Assembly: GCF_001750145.1 (NCBI RefSeq)
Contig: NZ_CP015733.1
Span: 62,001 to 126,000, forward strand
Origin: Arthrobacter sp. U41
Lineage (GTDB): Bacteria > Actinomycetota > Actinomycetes > Actinomycetales > Micrococcaceae
Direction of reading: 5' to 3'
Length of the DNA stretch: 64,000 bases
The notes under the pieces are model-generated. The model saw only the letters and a program-made list of their open reading frames with translations, searched no databases and was not told where the DNA came from. Position 1 is the first letter of the stretch. Each line of letters begins with the position of its first letter. Position numbers and translations under genes: made by a program. Positions 27,623 through 37,454 of this stretch are shown here, one piece after another.

Positions 27623-27779
27623 GCGCCGCCGTGGACGGGGCCTTCGTCGGACTTGATGGGCTGTTGCCCGTAAGGGCCATCTGTGCCCTCACGGGACGGT
27701 CCCCGGCCACACACTACCGCTCTCTGGCCCCGAGGGTACACGGACCCAAACCCCGGCGCCCGGCACCGGTAAACAAGCT
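27562..27779 (+). pseudogene. IS3-family OrfB, 5' part (copy B)
   Basis: In the -1 frame after the slip site the sequence encodes the N-terminal part of OrfB, with RAICALTGRSPATHYRSLA and PAPVNK just before the break. The reading is interrupted at 27779, where the AAGCT target repeat meets the IS21 left end. Joined to the segment from 30335 it restores a continuous frame (VNK-LTDEEVVQVLDRL). Confidence 0.85.
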
Positions 27780-27863
27780 TGTGTTTCGTCAAGTTTAAGT
27801 AGGCCGTTTCAGCGCTAAGAATTAGGCCACGTCGGCTCTTTTCTGGTCCATTTCAGCGGTTGG

Positions 27864-28595
27864 CTATTTCATGAGGGCATTTTTGACCCGGTAGGACTCG
27901 CCGCGGAACTGCAGAAGCCGCCCGTGGTGGACCAATCTGTCAATGACGGCGGCGGCCATGTTGTCGTCTCCGAACACGGTGCCCCAGCGGGAAAACTCCA
28001 AATTTGTTGTGATGATCAGGCTTCGTTTTTCATACCCGTCCGCGATCACTTGGAAGAGTAGCCTGGCCCCTTCGGCGTCGATCGGGAGGTAGCCCAGCTC
28101 GTCGATGGCCAGGAGCCGGTTCTTGGCCAGGGAGGCCAGTTCCTTGTCGAGGCGGTCTTCGTCCTTGGCGCGGCGCAGCATCATGACCAGGGCGGAGGTG
28201 GTGAAGAACCTGGCGGGGATGCCCTGCCGGCAGGCGGCGGCCACCAGGGCGGTGGCCATGTGAGTTTTGCCGGTGCCCACGTCGCCGTAGAGGACCAGGT
28301 CCTGGGCCCGGTTGATGAAATCCAGGGATTCGAGAGGTCCGCGGCCGTAGTCCTCCGGGAACCTGACACTGCTGTAGTCGAACCCGGTGAGTGTTTTCAT
28401 GGCCGGCAACCTTGCGGCCTTCAACAGCCGCTGGCGCCGTGACTCCTGCCGGGATTCGTGCTCGGCGACCAGCACCCCGTGCAGGTATTCACGTTGCTTC
28501 GGGGTGCCCTTCTCGGCCCAATCGGTCAACACGCTGCCGGTCAGCGAGGCGTGCTTGCCCGCCTCAAGGAGGTCCTGGACGGTGATCGTGCTCAT
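27864..28595 (-). CDS. istB: IS21-family helper ATPase IstB
   Basis: A 243-residue AAA+ ATPase that assembles on target DNA and stimulates IstA. Walker A is in LYGDVGTGKTHMATALV, Walker B in RLLAIDELGYLPIDAEGARL, and the sensor region in LIITTNLEFSRW. The C-terminus (VIDRLVHHGRLLQFRGESYR) is standard. Its ATG overlaps the istA stop by four bases (ATGA), indicating translational coupling. Confidence 0.97.
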   Translation of the reverse strand: MSTITVQDLLEAGKHASLTGSVLTDWAEKGTPKQREYLHGVLVAEHESRQESRRQRLLKAARLPAMKTLTGFDYSSVRFPEDYGRGPLESLDFINRAQDLVLYGDVGTGKTHMATALVAAACRQGIPARFFTTSALVMMLRRAKDEDRLDKELASLAKNRLLAIDELGYLPIDAEGARLLFQVIADGYEKRSLIITTNLEFSRWGTVFGDDNMAAAVIDRLVHHGRLLQFRGESYRVKNALMK

Positions 28596-30070
28596 GCTAT
28601 TTCTCCTGTGGTGGTGTTCAGGGTGGTGAAGGTGTCATAGACGCTCAGGTCCACGTTCGTTGCCTCCGGTTCGGTGCCATCAGCCAGACGGCGGGCCAGC
28701 ATGCCCAGCATGGCCATGTCCGGTGCATCCCCGCGCTGGATCAGGGTGTCGGCAGCGGCCACCGCGGCATCGAATCCCGCCACCGATGAGGCAGCATCCA
28801 CCGAGTTGAGCAGCCGGCGCCGATCCGTGGCCGTGGCCCGGTCCAACCAGTCACGCACCGGGTCCGTCACCAGGGCCCGCAGCGGCGAATGGGACCACGC
28901 CCCGGGCTTCGTCACCAGCAACGGCACCAGGGAAGCAGGGTCAAAGACCGTCTCGGCCTGCTTGCCGAAGACGCGCGGGAACGTGCGGACAGGTTCGGAA
29001 TGCTCATCAAGGATCTGCACCACGTCGTGTCCCAACCCCACCGTGAGCATTCGCCCGTGGAAAGCGGGCCCGGCGGCGTACGTGTTCCCGTCAATGAGCA
29101 GGTTCCCGGTCTTGTCGGCCTTGCGCGATTCGTAGCGCACGGCATCGAAACCGATCCCCGGCAGGTCTATGGACGCCGCAACGTCCTGGGCGAACAGCTC
29201 ACCCAGGGGCAGGCCCTTGCGGTAGTGCACGGTGGTGGCCAACGCGTCGCAGCGCGCCATGAGGTCCTTGTTCAGCCCCTCCAGGGTGGCGGCCTCCGGC
29301 TCGGGGACCATGAAGTTCCGGCGCAGGAACCCCACCGCGTTCTCCACGTTGCCCTTCTCATGGCCCGAGTACGGATTGCAATAGCGTGACTCGGACCTGT
29401 AGTGGAGTTTGAAGGCGCCAAACAGCTTCGTCTCGGTCACCCGGGTTCCCACCCGATTTCCGATGCCCGTGGCATTATCAAAGACCATGTGCCGCGGCGC
29501 AGCCCGAATGTGCTCAAACACCCTCCGCAGCCCGTGGGCCACGCATTCGGCGGTCTCGCCCCGATACGCCTGCACGAAGCGCATGTTCGAGAACGGGAAG
29601 GTCACCACCAGGATATGCAGGACCTGCCGGATCCCGGCAACGATGGCCTCGGCCTGACCGAAGTCGACCTGCACGGTGCCGGCAGGCCAGACCAGTTCGG
29701 TAAACCCCTCACCGGGCTGCCGGTGGGCGGCCAACCATTTCTTCACGTACCGCTGGACCGGTGAATAGGTGGCGGTAAAACCATGCTCGTCAACGAGCCG
29801 GTCGAAGATCCGCTTCGCCGTATGCCGCTGCTTGCGGTTCCGGCGCTGATCCTCGATGAGCCACCGCTCAATGATGTGCTCGAACCCGGTCAGCACCGAG
29901 GCCCCCGGCCTGGCCAGCGGTGCCCGCGGCGCCGGGGAGAAGTCCTCCTGCTCGGCGTACTTGGCCGCCGAGGTCCGGCTCACTCCAAGCCTTCGGGCGA
30001 TCTGACGCACCGGGACTCCCTGGGAGTCGAGTCTTCTGATATTTTCTTGAACGGACATGGGTACCGTCAT
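28592..30070 (-). CDS. istA: IS21-family transposase IstA
   Basis: A 492-residue DDE transposase. The start at 30070 (MTVPMSVQENIRRL, GGAAAGTGAG upstream) is chosen over the longer frame. Helix-turn-helix: VPVRQIARRLGVSRTSAAKY. The catalytic core shows VQVDFGQAEAIV, HMVFDNATGIG and GHEKGNVENAVGFLRR as the D, D and E positions. The C-terminal domain begins near DLPGIGFDAVRYESRKAD. Intact. Confidence 0.97.
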   Translation of the reverse strand: MTVPMSVQENIRRLDSQGVPVRQIARRLGVSRTSAAKYAEQEDFSPAPRAPLARPGASVLTGFEHIIERWLIEDQRRNRKQRHTAKRIFDRLVDEHGFTATYSPVQRYVKKWLAAHRQPGEGFTELVWPAGTVQVDFGQAEAIVAGIRQVLHILVVTFPFSNMRFVQAYRGETAECVAHGLRRVFEHIRAAPRHMVFDNATGIGNRVGTRVTETKLFGAFKLHYRSESRYCNPYSGHEKGNVENAVGFLRRNFMVPEPEAATLEGLNKDLMARCDALATTVHYRKGLPLGELFAQDVAASIDLPGIGFDAVRYESRKADKTGNLLIDGNTYAAGPAFHGRMLTVGLGHDVVQILDEHSEPVRTFPRVFGKQAETVFDPASLVPLLVTKPGAWSHSPLRALVTDPVRDWLDRATATDRRRLLNSVDAASSVAGFDAAVAAADTLIQRGDAPDMAMLGMLARRLADGTEPEATNVDLSVYDTFTTLNTTTGEIA

Positions 30071-30334
30071 CTCACTTTCCAGCCCTTCCGGCGCATACGC
30101 TTCGCAATGGCAGCACCGTAAGGAACCTATCTGGGGGTGGCGGGCCCATGTCCCCAACACTCTGGGAAAGGCCCCCGACCACCCGGGTGATCTCTAACTT
30201 CAGGCAAGCCCCCGAAACCTGATTCCGGGAAGAAAAAACTGGCCTAATTCTTACCGCTCTTTTGGCCTGAAACGAGCCACCAACATGGCTCAAATTCCTG
30301 GCTGAAACGGCCTACAGATAGTCGATCACACACA

Positions 30335-31186
30335 AAGCTCACCGATGAAGAGGTCGTACAGGTGTTGGACCGGTTGAACAGCGAGGAATTCGCCGACAAG
30401 GCCCCGGCCCAGGTCGGGGCGATCCTGCTGGACCAGGGCACCTACCTGTGCTCGGAATCAAGCATGTACCGCATCCTGCGCGGCCACGGCCAGGTGCGTG
30501 AACGCCGCCGCCAGGCCACCCATCCGGCAAAGAAGAAACCCGAACTCGTCGCGGCGCAACCCAACGACGTCTGGTCCTGGGACATCACCAAACTCCCCAG
30601 CCCGATCAGGGGCGTCTACTACGATTTGATGGTCATCATCGACCTGTTCTCCCGCTACGTCGTGCACTGGCACATCACCACCCGCGAGTCCGGGCTGGGC
30701 TCCAAGGAGTTCATCGCCGATGCCGTGATGATCCACGGCACGCCCGGGGTCATCCACGCCGACCGGGGGACGTCCATGACGTCCAAACCGGTCGCCGACC
30801 TGATGATCGACCTTGGCATCGACCGGTCCCATTCCAGGCCCCGCGTGTCCAACGACAACCCGTACTCCGAGGCGGCGTTCAAGACCACGAAGTACCACCA
30901 CACCTACCCCGGCCGGTTCGGTTCCCGCCAGGACGCCATCGCCTGGGCCAACGGTTTTTTCCTTTACTACAATTTCGAACACCGCCATTCCGGGATCGGG
31001 CTCCACACCCCGGCCTCGGTCTTTGACGGCACCTACATGGCGATCCACGCCCGCCGCGCCACTGTCCTGCAGAATGCCTACACCGCCACCCCGCACCGCT
31101 TCAGCAGAACGCCACTGCCGCCGGCAGGCCCCTCAGCTGCGTGGATCAACCAGCCACAGCAAAGCGAGGTCGCTGCACACGCCTAA
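30335..31186 (+). pseudogene. IS3-family OrfB, 3' part (copy B)
   Basis: This is the rest of the OrfB interrupted by IS21. It contains the full integrase core: VWSWDITKLPSPIRGVYYD, GVIHADRGTSMTSKPVAD and DNPYSEAAFKTTKYH for the three acidic positions, then YYNFEHRHSGIGLHTPAS. A start within it (ATG at 30465 or TTG at 30363) could give a truncated core protein. It is close in sequence to OrfB of copy A. Confidence 0.87.
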
Positions 31187-31223
31187 CCAAAACACGGTGT
31201 CTCAATCGGCTTGACAGATTCCG

Positions 31224-31426
31224 GGACGGAACAGGAGGCCTTCGTACTTGGGCCGGATCGCGGGAACTCTCATCACCAGTCGGTTCCCATTTACTCTCGG
31301 ATGTTGACCGAGTACCGCGAAGTGAAGCAAAACAGGTCCCGAAAAACGGGTAGGAAGAGTTATCTCCTGACCGAAGAAGAGCTCCGGAGGATTGCGGCTT
31401 CCCGGGTTCACCCTTCACGTCGCTAG
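31224..31426 (+). pseudogene. YfbU-family protein, 3' part
   Basis: After the second GGAC target repeat the frame reads TEQEAFVLGPDRGNSHHQ and PIYSRMLTEYREVKQ, then KSYLLTEEELRRIAASRV to the stop. This completes the YfbU-type domain begun at 26549. Deleting the IS and one GGAC repeat joins DDKW-TEQEAFV in frame. Confidence 0.88.
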
Positions 31427-31533
31427 CCGCCGGCCTCTTTGAAGCGCAGCAGCGGCTCCAGTAAGTAGGGGTGCGGCTGTTAATCCATCGGTGCCTTCGC
31501 TAGCGTGGAGGCAAACGGAGGGGGACGGCGCAC

Positions 31534-34500
31534 ATGGCACCGAGGAAATCTAAAAACCACATTGAGGGTCAGCTGAGTCTGGAGTCATTGTGGGCCGAAC
31601 CGGAAGAGGTAGTCAATGAACGAGCACGGCAGACACGCCATGGAAACCATGAAGAATCACGACCCGGAGAGCTTCGCGCAGATAGCGGACCCCGAGACAC
31701 ACTTTTCGACCTTGGGCAGGGAGATCCAGGAAGCGATCGTGGCTCTGAGCGCAGAACTGATACCCATGCGGGGCCAGGAAGAGCCAATGGAGTTCATCGG
31801 GATGGTGAACATGGCCAAGCTACGGGCACGCGAGATGGTGTATCAGGAGATGATCTACGCCAGCCTTCCCGCGGAGCCGGAGGAGATGGAGCCGACCTAC
31901 GGGGCCCAGGAGCACGAGGAGAGCTAGAGACCGAACCTCAGCCGGAGCCGTCAGCGGGTGCGCCGGCTGGACGGTTCCACCCAGCATCCCAGGCTGACCT
32001 AGCACCATCGGGACAGAAGGCCCGCTTCGCAGCAAACGTTGAAGCAATCCGCATCGTCCGGGAGCTGGAGGACCAGCAGAGGCCGGCCACCGAGGTAGAG
32101 CAGCGTTCCTTGGCGCGGTGGTCCAGCTGGGGAGCGGTGCCCCAGCTGTTCGACAAGGCCGAATGGGCGGCCGAGCGCGCTCAGCTGCAGGAAGTCCTGA
32201 GCGAGCGCGAGTACGCCGCAGCGTCGCGGACAACGACGAACGCGTATTACACCGACGCCGCCCTGGTGAAGGAGATCTGGTCCGCCGTTGACCGGCTTGG
32301 CTTCACCGGGGGAGAGGTGTTGGAACCCGGATCCGGCGCGGGAACTTTCATTGGTTTCGCCCCGGAAGGTGCCCGGATGACCGGCGTGGAGCTTGATCCG
32401 CTGACAGCCTCAATTTCCCGTGGCCTGTATCCCGACGCGACGATCCGCAGCGAGTCCTTCGCGGACACCCCGATCAAATCCAATTCCTTTGACCTCGCCG
32501 TCGGCAACGTCCCGTTCAGCAAGAACACGCTGTACGACAAGACCCACAATGCCGACTCCCGGCATTCCATGCACAACCACTTCATCCTCAAGGGCCTGGC
32601 CGCGGTGAAACCCGGCGGATACGTAGCCGTGCTGACCTCCAGCTTCACCATGGACGCAACCAACCCCACCTCGAGGCGGGAGATGAGCGCCATGGCGGAT
32701 CTGGTGGGCGCCGTGCGTCTGCCCACCGGCGCCCACCGGCGAGCTGCCGGCACCGAAGCACTCACTGACCTGCTGCTGCTGCGCAAGCGCGAGCCGGGCC
32801 GGGAGCCTGCCAACACGGACTGGGAATCTGTCGGGCCCGTCATCATCGACGGCCGTAACGTGAAGATCAACAACTACTTTGATCTGAACCCGCAAAATGT
32901 CCTGGGGCAGATCACCATTGGGAACGGCATGTACGGGGAGGAAACCGTCAGCGTCAAAGTCGACGACCTCGCTGCTGTCCCGCAGCTGCTCGCCCAGCGG
33001 CTCGACGTCGTTGTGCAGGAAGCGCTGGACCGCGGCCTGAACCATGCCCCTGCCGAGCCGGCCCCGGGGAAGACCCCGGTGGCTCTGCTGCCGGCCGCCG
33101 GGCAGCAATGGGACGGCACCATCACCGCCCAACCCGACGGAACCTTCACCATCACCCGCAGCGGGGAACAAGAAGAACTCCCCGTGCCCAAGAAGCATGC
33201 TGCAGAGATGCGGGACCTGCTGGGGCTGCGCGACGGTGCACGGTCGCTGTTGGAAATGGAAGCATCGGACAACGAGGACACCCCGGAACTGGAAGCCCTG
33301 CGGGCCGATCTGACCGCCCGTTACGCCACCTATGTGGGCAAGTACGGGCCGGTGAACCGCTACACCGAATCGGTTCGCACGGATAAAGAGACCGGCGATG
33401 ACGTTGTCACCCGACGCATATCGCCTGCATTCCGGCTGCTGATGTCCGAGGACCCTTTCGGTGCGCTTCCCGGTGCTCTGGAAAAATTCAATGACGAAAC
33501 GCAGACGGCGACACCGGCTGGCCTGCTTCAGCACCGGCAGGTGGTGGCGCGCAAACCCCTGATGGGCGCGGACACCGTTGACGAAGCCCTCGCGATCGCC
33601 CTGGACACCTACGGCGCCCCGGAGCTGGATCAGATCGCGGACCTGCTGGGCGTCACGGAAGAGGAAGCCCGCGAGCAGCTGGGCACGTCCGTGTTCGATG
33701 ACCCGGAAACCGGCAAGCTCGTCACCGCACCGGAATACCTGTCCGGGAATGTCCGGACCAAGCTCGACGCTGCCCGCGCTGCGGCGGCCGAGGACGAGCG
33801 CTTGAGTGAGAACGTCACTGCCCTGGAGGAAGTCCAGCCGCCGCGGGTCGGCATGGAAGACGTCGAGGCGCGCATCGGTGCAGTCTGGATTTCCCCCGAG
33901 GAACACCAACGCTTCGTCCAGGACATCCTGGCCGATCCCAACGCCAGCGTGACCAGCGTCGGCAGCGGCATCTGGCGGGTCAAAGCCAACCGGGGAACAG
34001 TCCGTTCCACGAACGAGTGGGGAACGGGCCGCCGGCCCGCCCCGGACCTGCTGCAAAGCATCCTGGAACAAAAGAGCATTCAGGTCGAGGACAAGAACGA
34101 GGACGGCAAACCCGTCGCCAACCTCGAAGAAACCGAGGCGGCCCAGGAAAAGGCCGAGGCCCTGCAGGAACGTTTCGCCGAGTGGGTCTGGGAAGACCCC
34201 GAACGTGCCAGCCGGCTCATTGACGAATACAACCGCCGCTTCAACTCCCTGGCCCTGCGCGACTACACCAAGGAAGGTGGCCGGCTGACCCTGCCGGGGC
34301 TGGCTAAGACCTTCGTTCCGCACCCGCACCAGCGCACTGCCGTGGCGCGCATCATCTCCGAACCGGCTGTGGGCCTCTTCCATGAAGTCGGGGCCGGCAA
34401 GACCGCCGAAATGGTGATTGGAGCGATGGAACTCAAACGCCTGGGCATGGCCTCCAAGCCCATGGTTGTCGTCCCGAACCACATGCTGGAGCAGTTCACC

Positions 34501-37032
34501 CGTGAGTGGCTGGAACTGTACCCGCAGGCCCGCCTGCTCTCGGCCGGCAGTGATGACATCAAGACCAAGAGCGGAGACCTGGCCGCGCGCCGGCAGTTCG
34601 TCGCCCGTGCCGCGGCGAACGACTGGGACGGCATCATCATGACCCAGCAGGCCTTCAAGAGCATCGGCGTGAAAGCCGAAACCATTGAGGCCTACCAGGA
34701 GTCGATCATCGCCGACGTCCGGCAGACCATCGTCAACGCCCAGGCCGAAGGCGAAGACCGGACCACGGTGAAGAAGCTTGAAACCAAGCTCCAGGCCGAA
34801 GAAGAGCGCATGAAGAAGCTCATGGACACCGCGCCGGATCTTGGACTGACTTTCGAGGACACCGGGGTGGACTACCTGTTCGTGGACGAAGCGCACGACT
34901 ACAAAAACCTGCGCACGGTCACCAACATCAAGGGCGCAGAAATCGCGGGCTCCATCCGGGCCACCGACATGCACCTGAAGCTGGAATACCTGCGCAGCAC
35001 CCACGGGGAACGCGTCGTGACGATGGCGACCGGCACACCGATTGCCAACTCCATCACCGAAGCCCACGTCATGCAGCGCTACCTGCGCCCGGACCTGCTC
35101 CAGGCTGCCGGTGTGGAGAACTTCGACGTCTGGGGAGCGACATTCGGGGAAACCGTCACCGCCATCGAGATGGACGCCGGAGGCCGGCTGAAGAACAAGC
35201 CGCGCTTCGCGAAATTCAAGAACGTCCCCGAGATGCTGCGGTCCTTCCACGTCTTCGCCGACGTGAAGCTCTCCGAAGACCTGACCTACCTCGAAAAGCC
35301 GGACCTCGCCCGCCGGCCCGGAGACGGGGAACGGCAGCCGGAACTGGTGTTGATCCCGCAGCCGCCCGAACTGGCCGAATACATGAAGGGCCTCGCTGAC
35401 CGGCTGGACTCCCTCTCCGGCTGGGCTGAGAAAGGCGCGGACAACGCCCTGAGTGTCTACAACGACGGCCGCAAAGCAGCGCTGGACCTGCGCATGGTCG
35501 GCATCGAACCCGAATCCGGGACGAAGCTGGACCATGTTGTGGCCAAGACCCTGAAAGTCTGGGAGGAGAACCGGGAGAACGAGTACGAAACCAGCTTCGA
35601 ATCCGGGATCCCTTCGGCGAAAAAGGGTGCGCTGCAGATCATCTTCTGCGACCTCAGCACGCCCTCCAAGAACACCGGTCCCGACGGCAAACCGGTCTGG
35701 ACCGCCTACCAGCAGATCAAGGACCAACTCGTCGCCGGAGGCATCCAGTCAGATCAGATCCGGTTCATCCAGGACGCGCCCAAACCCGAGCAGAAAGCCC
35801 AGCTCTTCGCCCAATGCCGTACCGGGGAGGTGGCCGTGCTGATCGGCTCCACCGCCATGATGGGAACCGGCGCCAACGTCCAGCTCCGCGCCAAAGCGAT
35901 CCACCACGTCACGTGTCCCTGGCGGCCCGCTGACCTGACCCAGCGCGACGGGCGCATCATCCGTCAACGTAACGCCAACGCGGAGGTCCACAACTTCCAA
36001 TACGCAACCGTCGGCAGCTACGACAGTGCCGCCTGGGACGGGATCCAGCGCAAGGCCACCATGATCCAGCAGGTCCTTCGCGGACGACTCGATATCCGCG
36101 AGATCGAGGACGTTGGAGACCTTGCCCTCAACGCCGCACAGATCAAGGCAGCGACCAGCGGCAACCCGCTGGTGATGGACAAGATCGAGGCCGACGCCGC
36201 CCGGACCAAACTCGAACGGCTCAAACGAGCCCACGAGAAAGGACAGAGCACCCTCTCCTGGACACGGGCCGCCGCCGAAACCAGCATCACCAAAGCCGAA
36301 AGCAAGCTGCCCGCATTGCAGGCCGCTCTCCCGCGCATCACCCCGACGGCCGGGGATGCCTTCACCGCGACCATCGACGGCAAGAGCTACACCAAACGTC
36401 CGGAGGCCGTCACGGCTATATCTGAATGGGTCCGTACCCACACACCGGAGTACGGAAATTACTACCGCCAAAAACAGGACCACGGCACGATGGCCACCCT
36501 CGGCGGCCACGAGCTGCAGGTCCGAAACGCGGCCGACGACTCCCGGCTCGGCTCTTACCAGGACCTCGCTGTCACCCTCAAAGACGTGCCGGCACCACCG
36601 CTTGTCTTTACCCGACTGGAGCTGTTGGAAGGAAGTGCCGGGATCATCACCCGGCTGGAAAACAAAGTAGCGGGGCTTCCCGATTACGAAGCCCAGCTGC
36701 GCCAAACCATCACGGACAAACAGGCGGTGCTTGCCGACGTCGAGAGCCAGGCCGGGAAACCCTTCAAGTACGAGGCCAAACTTGTCACCGCCCGCGCGAA
36801 GTGCGCGGAACTGGACGGGAAGCTCAGGGCCTCCATTGAGCCACCGAAGCAGAACTCCGCCGACGCGCCTGACGTTGCGGATGTCGTCGATCCTGCACTG
36901 GCACGCTTTAGAAAGTTTCACGACGCCAGCTTCCCTACAGGCCCCAGCCCCAGCCGGCCATCGCCGGCGTCAACCCAGGCGCCTTCAACCAGACATCCAC
37001 ACCACGAGAGAAGCGGAGGGCTGGAACGATAG
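31534..37032 (+). CDS. Giant DNA methylase-SNF2 helicase (LtrC/DarB-like)
   Basis: A 1832-residue protein with GGAGGGGG before its ATG. After a low-complexity Arg/Gly/Asp-rich stretch (residues 40-150), a methyltransferase domain has motif I VLEPGSGAGTFIGF (near 265) and NVPFSK (near 325). A superfamily II helicase follows: Walker A FHEVGAGKTAEM (near 950), DEAHDYKNL (near 1117) and motif VI QRDGRIIRQR (near 1470). The last 350 residues are helical. This architecture is known from plasmids and phage P1 DarB, where it protects or processes incoming DNA. It lies upstream of the mobilisation genes, consistent with conjugative transfer. Confidence 0.88.
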   Translation: MAPRKSKNHIEGQLSLESLWAEPEEVVNERARQTRHGNHEESRPGELRADSGPRDTLFDLGQGDPGSDRGSERRTDTHAGPGRANGVHRDGEHGQATGTRDGVSGDDLRQPSRGAGGDGADLRGPGARGELETEPQPEPSAGAPAGRFHPASQADLAPSGQKARFAANVEAIRIVRELEDQQRPATEVEQRSLARWSSWGAVPQLFDKAEWAAERAQLQEVLSEREYAAASRTTTNAYYTDAALVKEIWSAVDRLGFTGGEVLEPGSGAGTFIGFAPEGARMTGVELDPLTASISRGLYPDATIRSESFADTPIKSNSFDLAVGNVPFSKNTLYDKTHNADSRHSMHNHFILKGLAAVKPGGYVAVLTSSFTMDATNPTSRREMSAMADLVGAVRLPTGAHRRAAGTEALTDLLLLRKREPGREPANTDWESVGPVIIDGRNVKINNYFDLNPQNVLGQITIGNGMYGEETVSVKVDDLAAVPQLLAQRLDVVVQEALDRGLNHAPAEPAPGKTPVALLPAAGQQWDGTITAQPDGTFTITRSGEQEELPVPKKHAAEMRDLLGLRDGARSLLEMEASDNEDTPELEALRADLTARYATYVGKYGPVNRYTESVRTDKETGDDVVTRRISPAFRLLMSEDPFGALPGALEKFNDETQTATPAGLLQHRQVVARKPLMGADTVDEALAIALDTYGAPELDQIADLLGVTEEEAREQLGTSVFDDPETGKLVTAPEYLSGNVRTKLDAARAAAAEDERLSENVTALEEVQPPRVGMEDVEARIGAVWISPEEHQRFVQDILADPNASVTSVGSGIWRVKANRGTVRSTNEWGTGRRPAPDLLQSILEQKSIQVEDKNEDGKPVANLEETEAAQEKAEALQERFAEWVWEDPERASRLIDEYNRRFNSLALRDYTKEGGRLTLPGLAKTFVPHPHQRTAVARIISEPAVGLFHEVGAGKTAEMVIGAMELKRLGMASKPMVVVPNHMLEQFTREWLELYPQARLLSAGSDDIKTKSGDLAARRQFVARAAANDWDGIIMTQQAFKSIGVKAETIEAYQESIIADVRQTIVNAQAEGEDRTTVKKLETKLQAEEERMKKLMDTAPDLGLTFEDTGVDYLFVDEAHDYKNLRTVTNIKGAEIAGSIRATDMHLKLEYLRSTHGERVVTMATGTPIANSITEAHVMQRYLRPDLLQAAGVENFDVWGATFGETVTAIEMDAGGRLKNKPRFAKFKNVPEMLRSFHVFADVKLSEDLTYLEKPDLARRPGDGERQPELVLIPQPPELAEYMKGLADRLDSLSGWAEKGADNALSVYNDGRKAALDLRMVGIEPESGTKLDHVVAKTLKVWEENRENEYETSFESGIPSAKKGALQIIFCDLSTPSKNTGPDGKPVWTAYQQIKDQLVAGGIQSDQIRFIQDAPKPEQKAQLFAQCRTGEVAVLIGSTAMMGTGANVQLRAKAIHHVTCPWRPADLTQRDGRIIRQRNANAEVHNFQYATVGSYDSAAWDGIQRKATMIQQVLRGRLDIREIEDVGDLALNAAQIKAATSGNPLVMDKIEADAARTKLERLKRAHEKGQSTLSWTRAAAETSITKAESKLPALQAALPRITPTAGDAFTATIDGKSYTKRPEAVTAISEWVRTHTPEYGNYYRQKQDHGTMATLGGHELQVRNAADDSRLGSYQDLAVTLKDVPAPPLVFTRLELLEGSAGIITRLENKVAGLPDYEAQLRQTITDKQAVLADVESQAGKPFKYEAKLVTARAKCAELDGKLRASIEPPKQNSADAPDVADVVDPALARFRKFHDASFPTGPSPSRPSPASTQAPSTRHPHHERSGGLER
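31616..31927 (+). CDS. Small conserved-looking protein nested in the helicase 5' region
   Basis: A 103-residue frame in the +1 phase relative to the helicase. It starts MNEHGRHAMETMKNHDPESF with GGAAGAGG ahead of the ATG. It continues HFSTLGREIQEAIVALSAEL and MVNMAKLRAREMVYQEMI. Composition is that of a normal helical protein, whereas the helicase frame over the same bases is R/G/D-rich and unstructured. I recall similar small proteins just upstream of plasmid helicases in actinobacteria, so I believe it is a real gene. Its function is unknown. Confidence 0.65.
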   Translation: MNEHGRHAMETMKNHDPESFAQIADPETHFSTLGREIQEAIVALSAELIPMRGQEEPMEFIGMVNMAKLRAREMVYQEMIYASLPAEPEEMEPTYGAQEHEES

Positions 37033-37152
37033 ATCATCCGTCCGTCAAGAGCTGGGCTGGAATGACTCCGGAAGCTCCACGGCGGCCGGATCCCTCTGCC
37101 GCGGACATCGCGCCAGGGACGAACTGCAACACCGGAACGAGGTGGACTGAGA

Positions 37153-37443
37153 ATGCCGAAACGGACAGAGGACGTGACCGAGGAACCTGCGTCGACGACG
37201 GTACCGGTGTTCCCCAGGATGCTGACCCTGGAACAAGTTCAGGAGGTCCTGAACGTCAAAAGTGCACTGGTCTATTCGCTCGTTCGCAGCGGTGAGCTCC
37301 CCGCCGGGCAGTTCGGTGGACGGGGTGTGTGGAGGGTCCGGGAAAGTGACCTCGCGGCGTACATCGAGGCCGCGTTCGCGAAGACCGCAGAGCGCATCGC
37401 GGCCGGTCAGATCAAGGATGACGACGTCACCGCGGAAGACTAA
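37153..37443 (+). CDS. Excisionase-like helix-turn-helix protein
   Basis: A 96-residue MerR/excisionase-type DNA-binding protein. MLTLEQVQEVLNVKSALVYS and VRSGELPAGQFGGRGVWRVR give the helix-turn-helix and wing, followed by DLAAYIEAAFAKTAERI. It follows the helicase by 120 bases and is closed by a strong terminator, so it may end that transcript. A regulatory or accessory role in plasmid maintenance or transfer is inferred. Confidence 0.87.
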   Translation: MPKRTEDVTEEPASTTVPVFPRMLTLEQVQEVLNVKSALVYSLVRSGELPAGQFGGRGVWRVRESDLAAYIEAAFAKTAERIAAGQIKDDDVTAED

Positions 37444-37454
37444 AAGAACACGGT

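Larger units (their letters stand above)
27780..30334 (-). mobile_element. IS21-family insertion sequence
   Basis: A complete 2555-bp element. Both ends start TGTGT, share TAGGCCGTTTCAGC (27800-27813 and, reversed, 30301-30314) and carry a second, weaker copy of the repeat inside, as is usual for IS21 ends. A 5-bp target duplication AAGCT flanks it (27775-27779, 30335-30339). It encodes istA and istB on the minus strand, both intact, so it may be active. Confidence 0.92.
27115..31223 (+). mobile_element. IS3-family insertion sequence, copy B, interrupted by IS21
   Basis: The element lies inside the yfbU-type gene. Its ends share a perfect 10-bp inner match (TGAGACACCG at 27134-27143 and its complement at 31195-31204), plus a displaced TCTGTCA motif toward the outside. 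The target duplication is GGAC (27111-27114 and 31224-31227). Removing the element and one repeat rejoins the yfbU frame. The internal IS21-family element occupies 27780-30334, so the IS3 part is about 1.55 kb. Confidence 0.88.

Noticed and set aside
32410..35727. Long minus-strand open frame of 1105 codons
   Set aside because: It is fully antisense to the methylase-helicase, whose motifs are clear. The antisense translation has no recognisable domain and is a high-GC shadow.
35749..36921. Minus-strand open frame of 390 codons
   Set aside because: Antisense to the helicase C-terminal region. No domain features.
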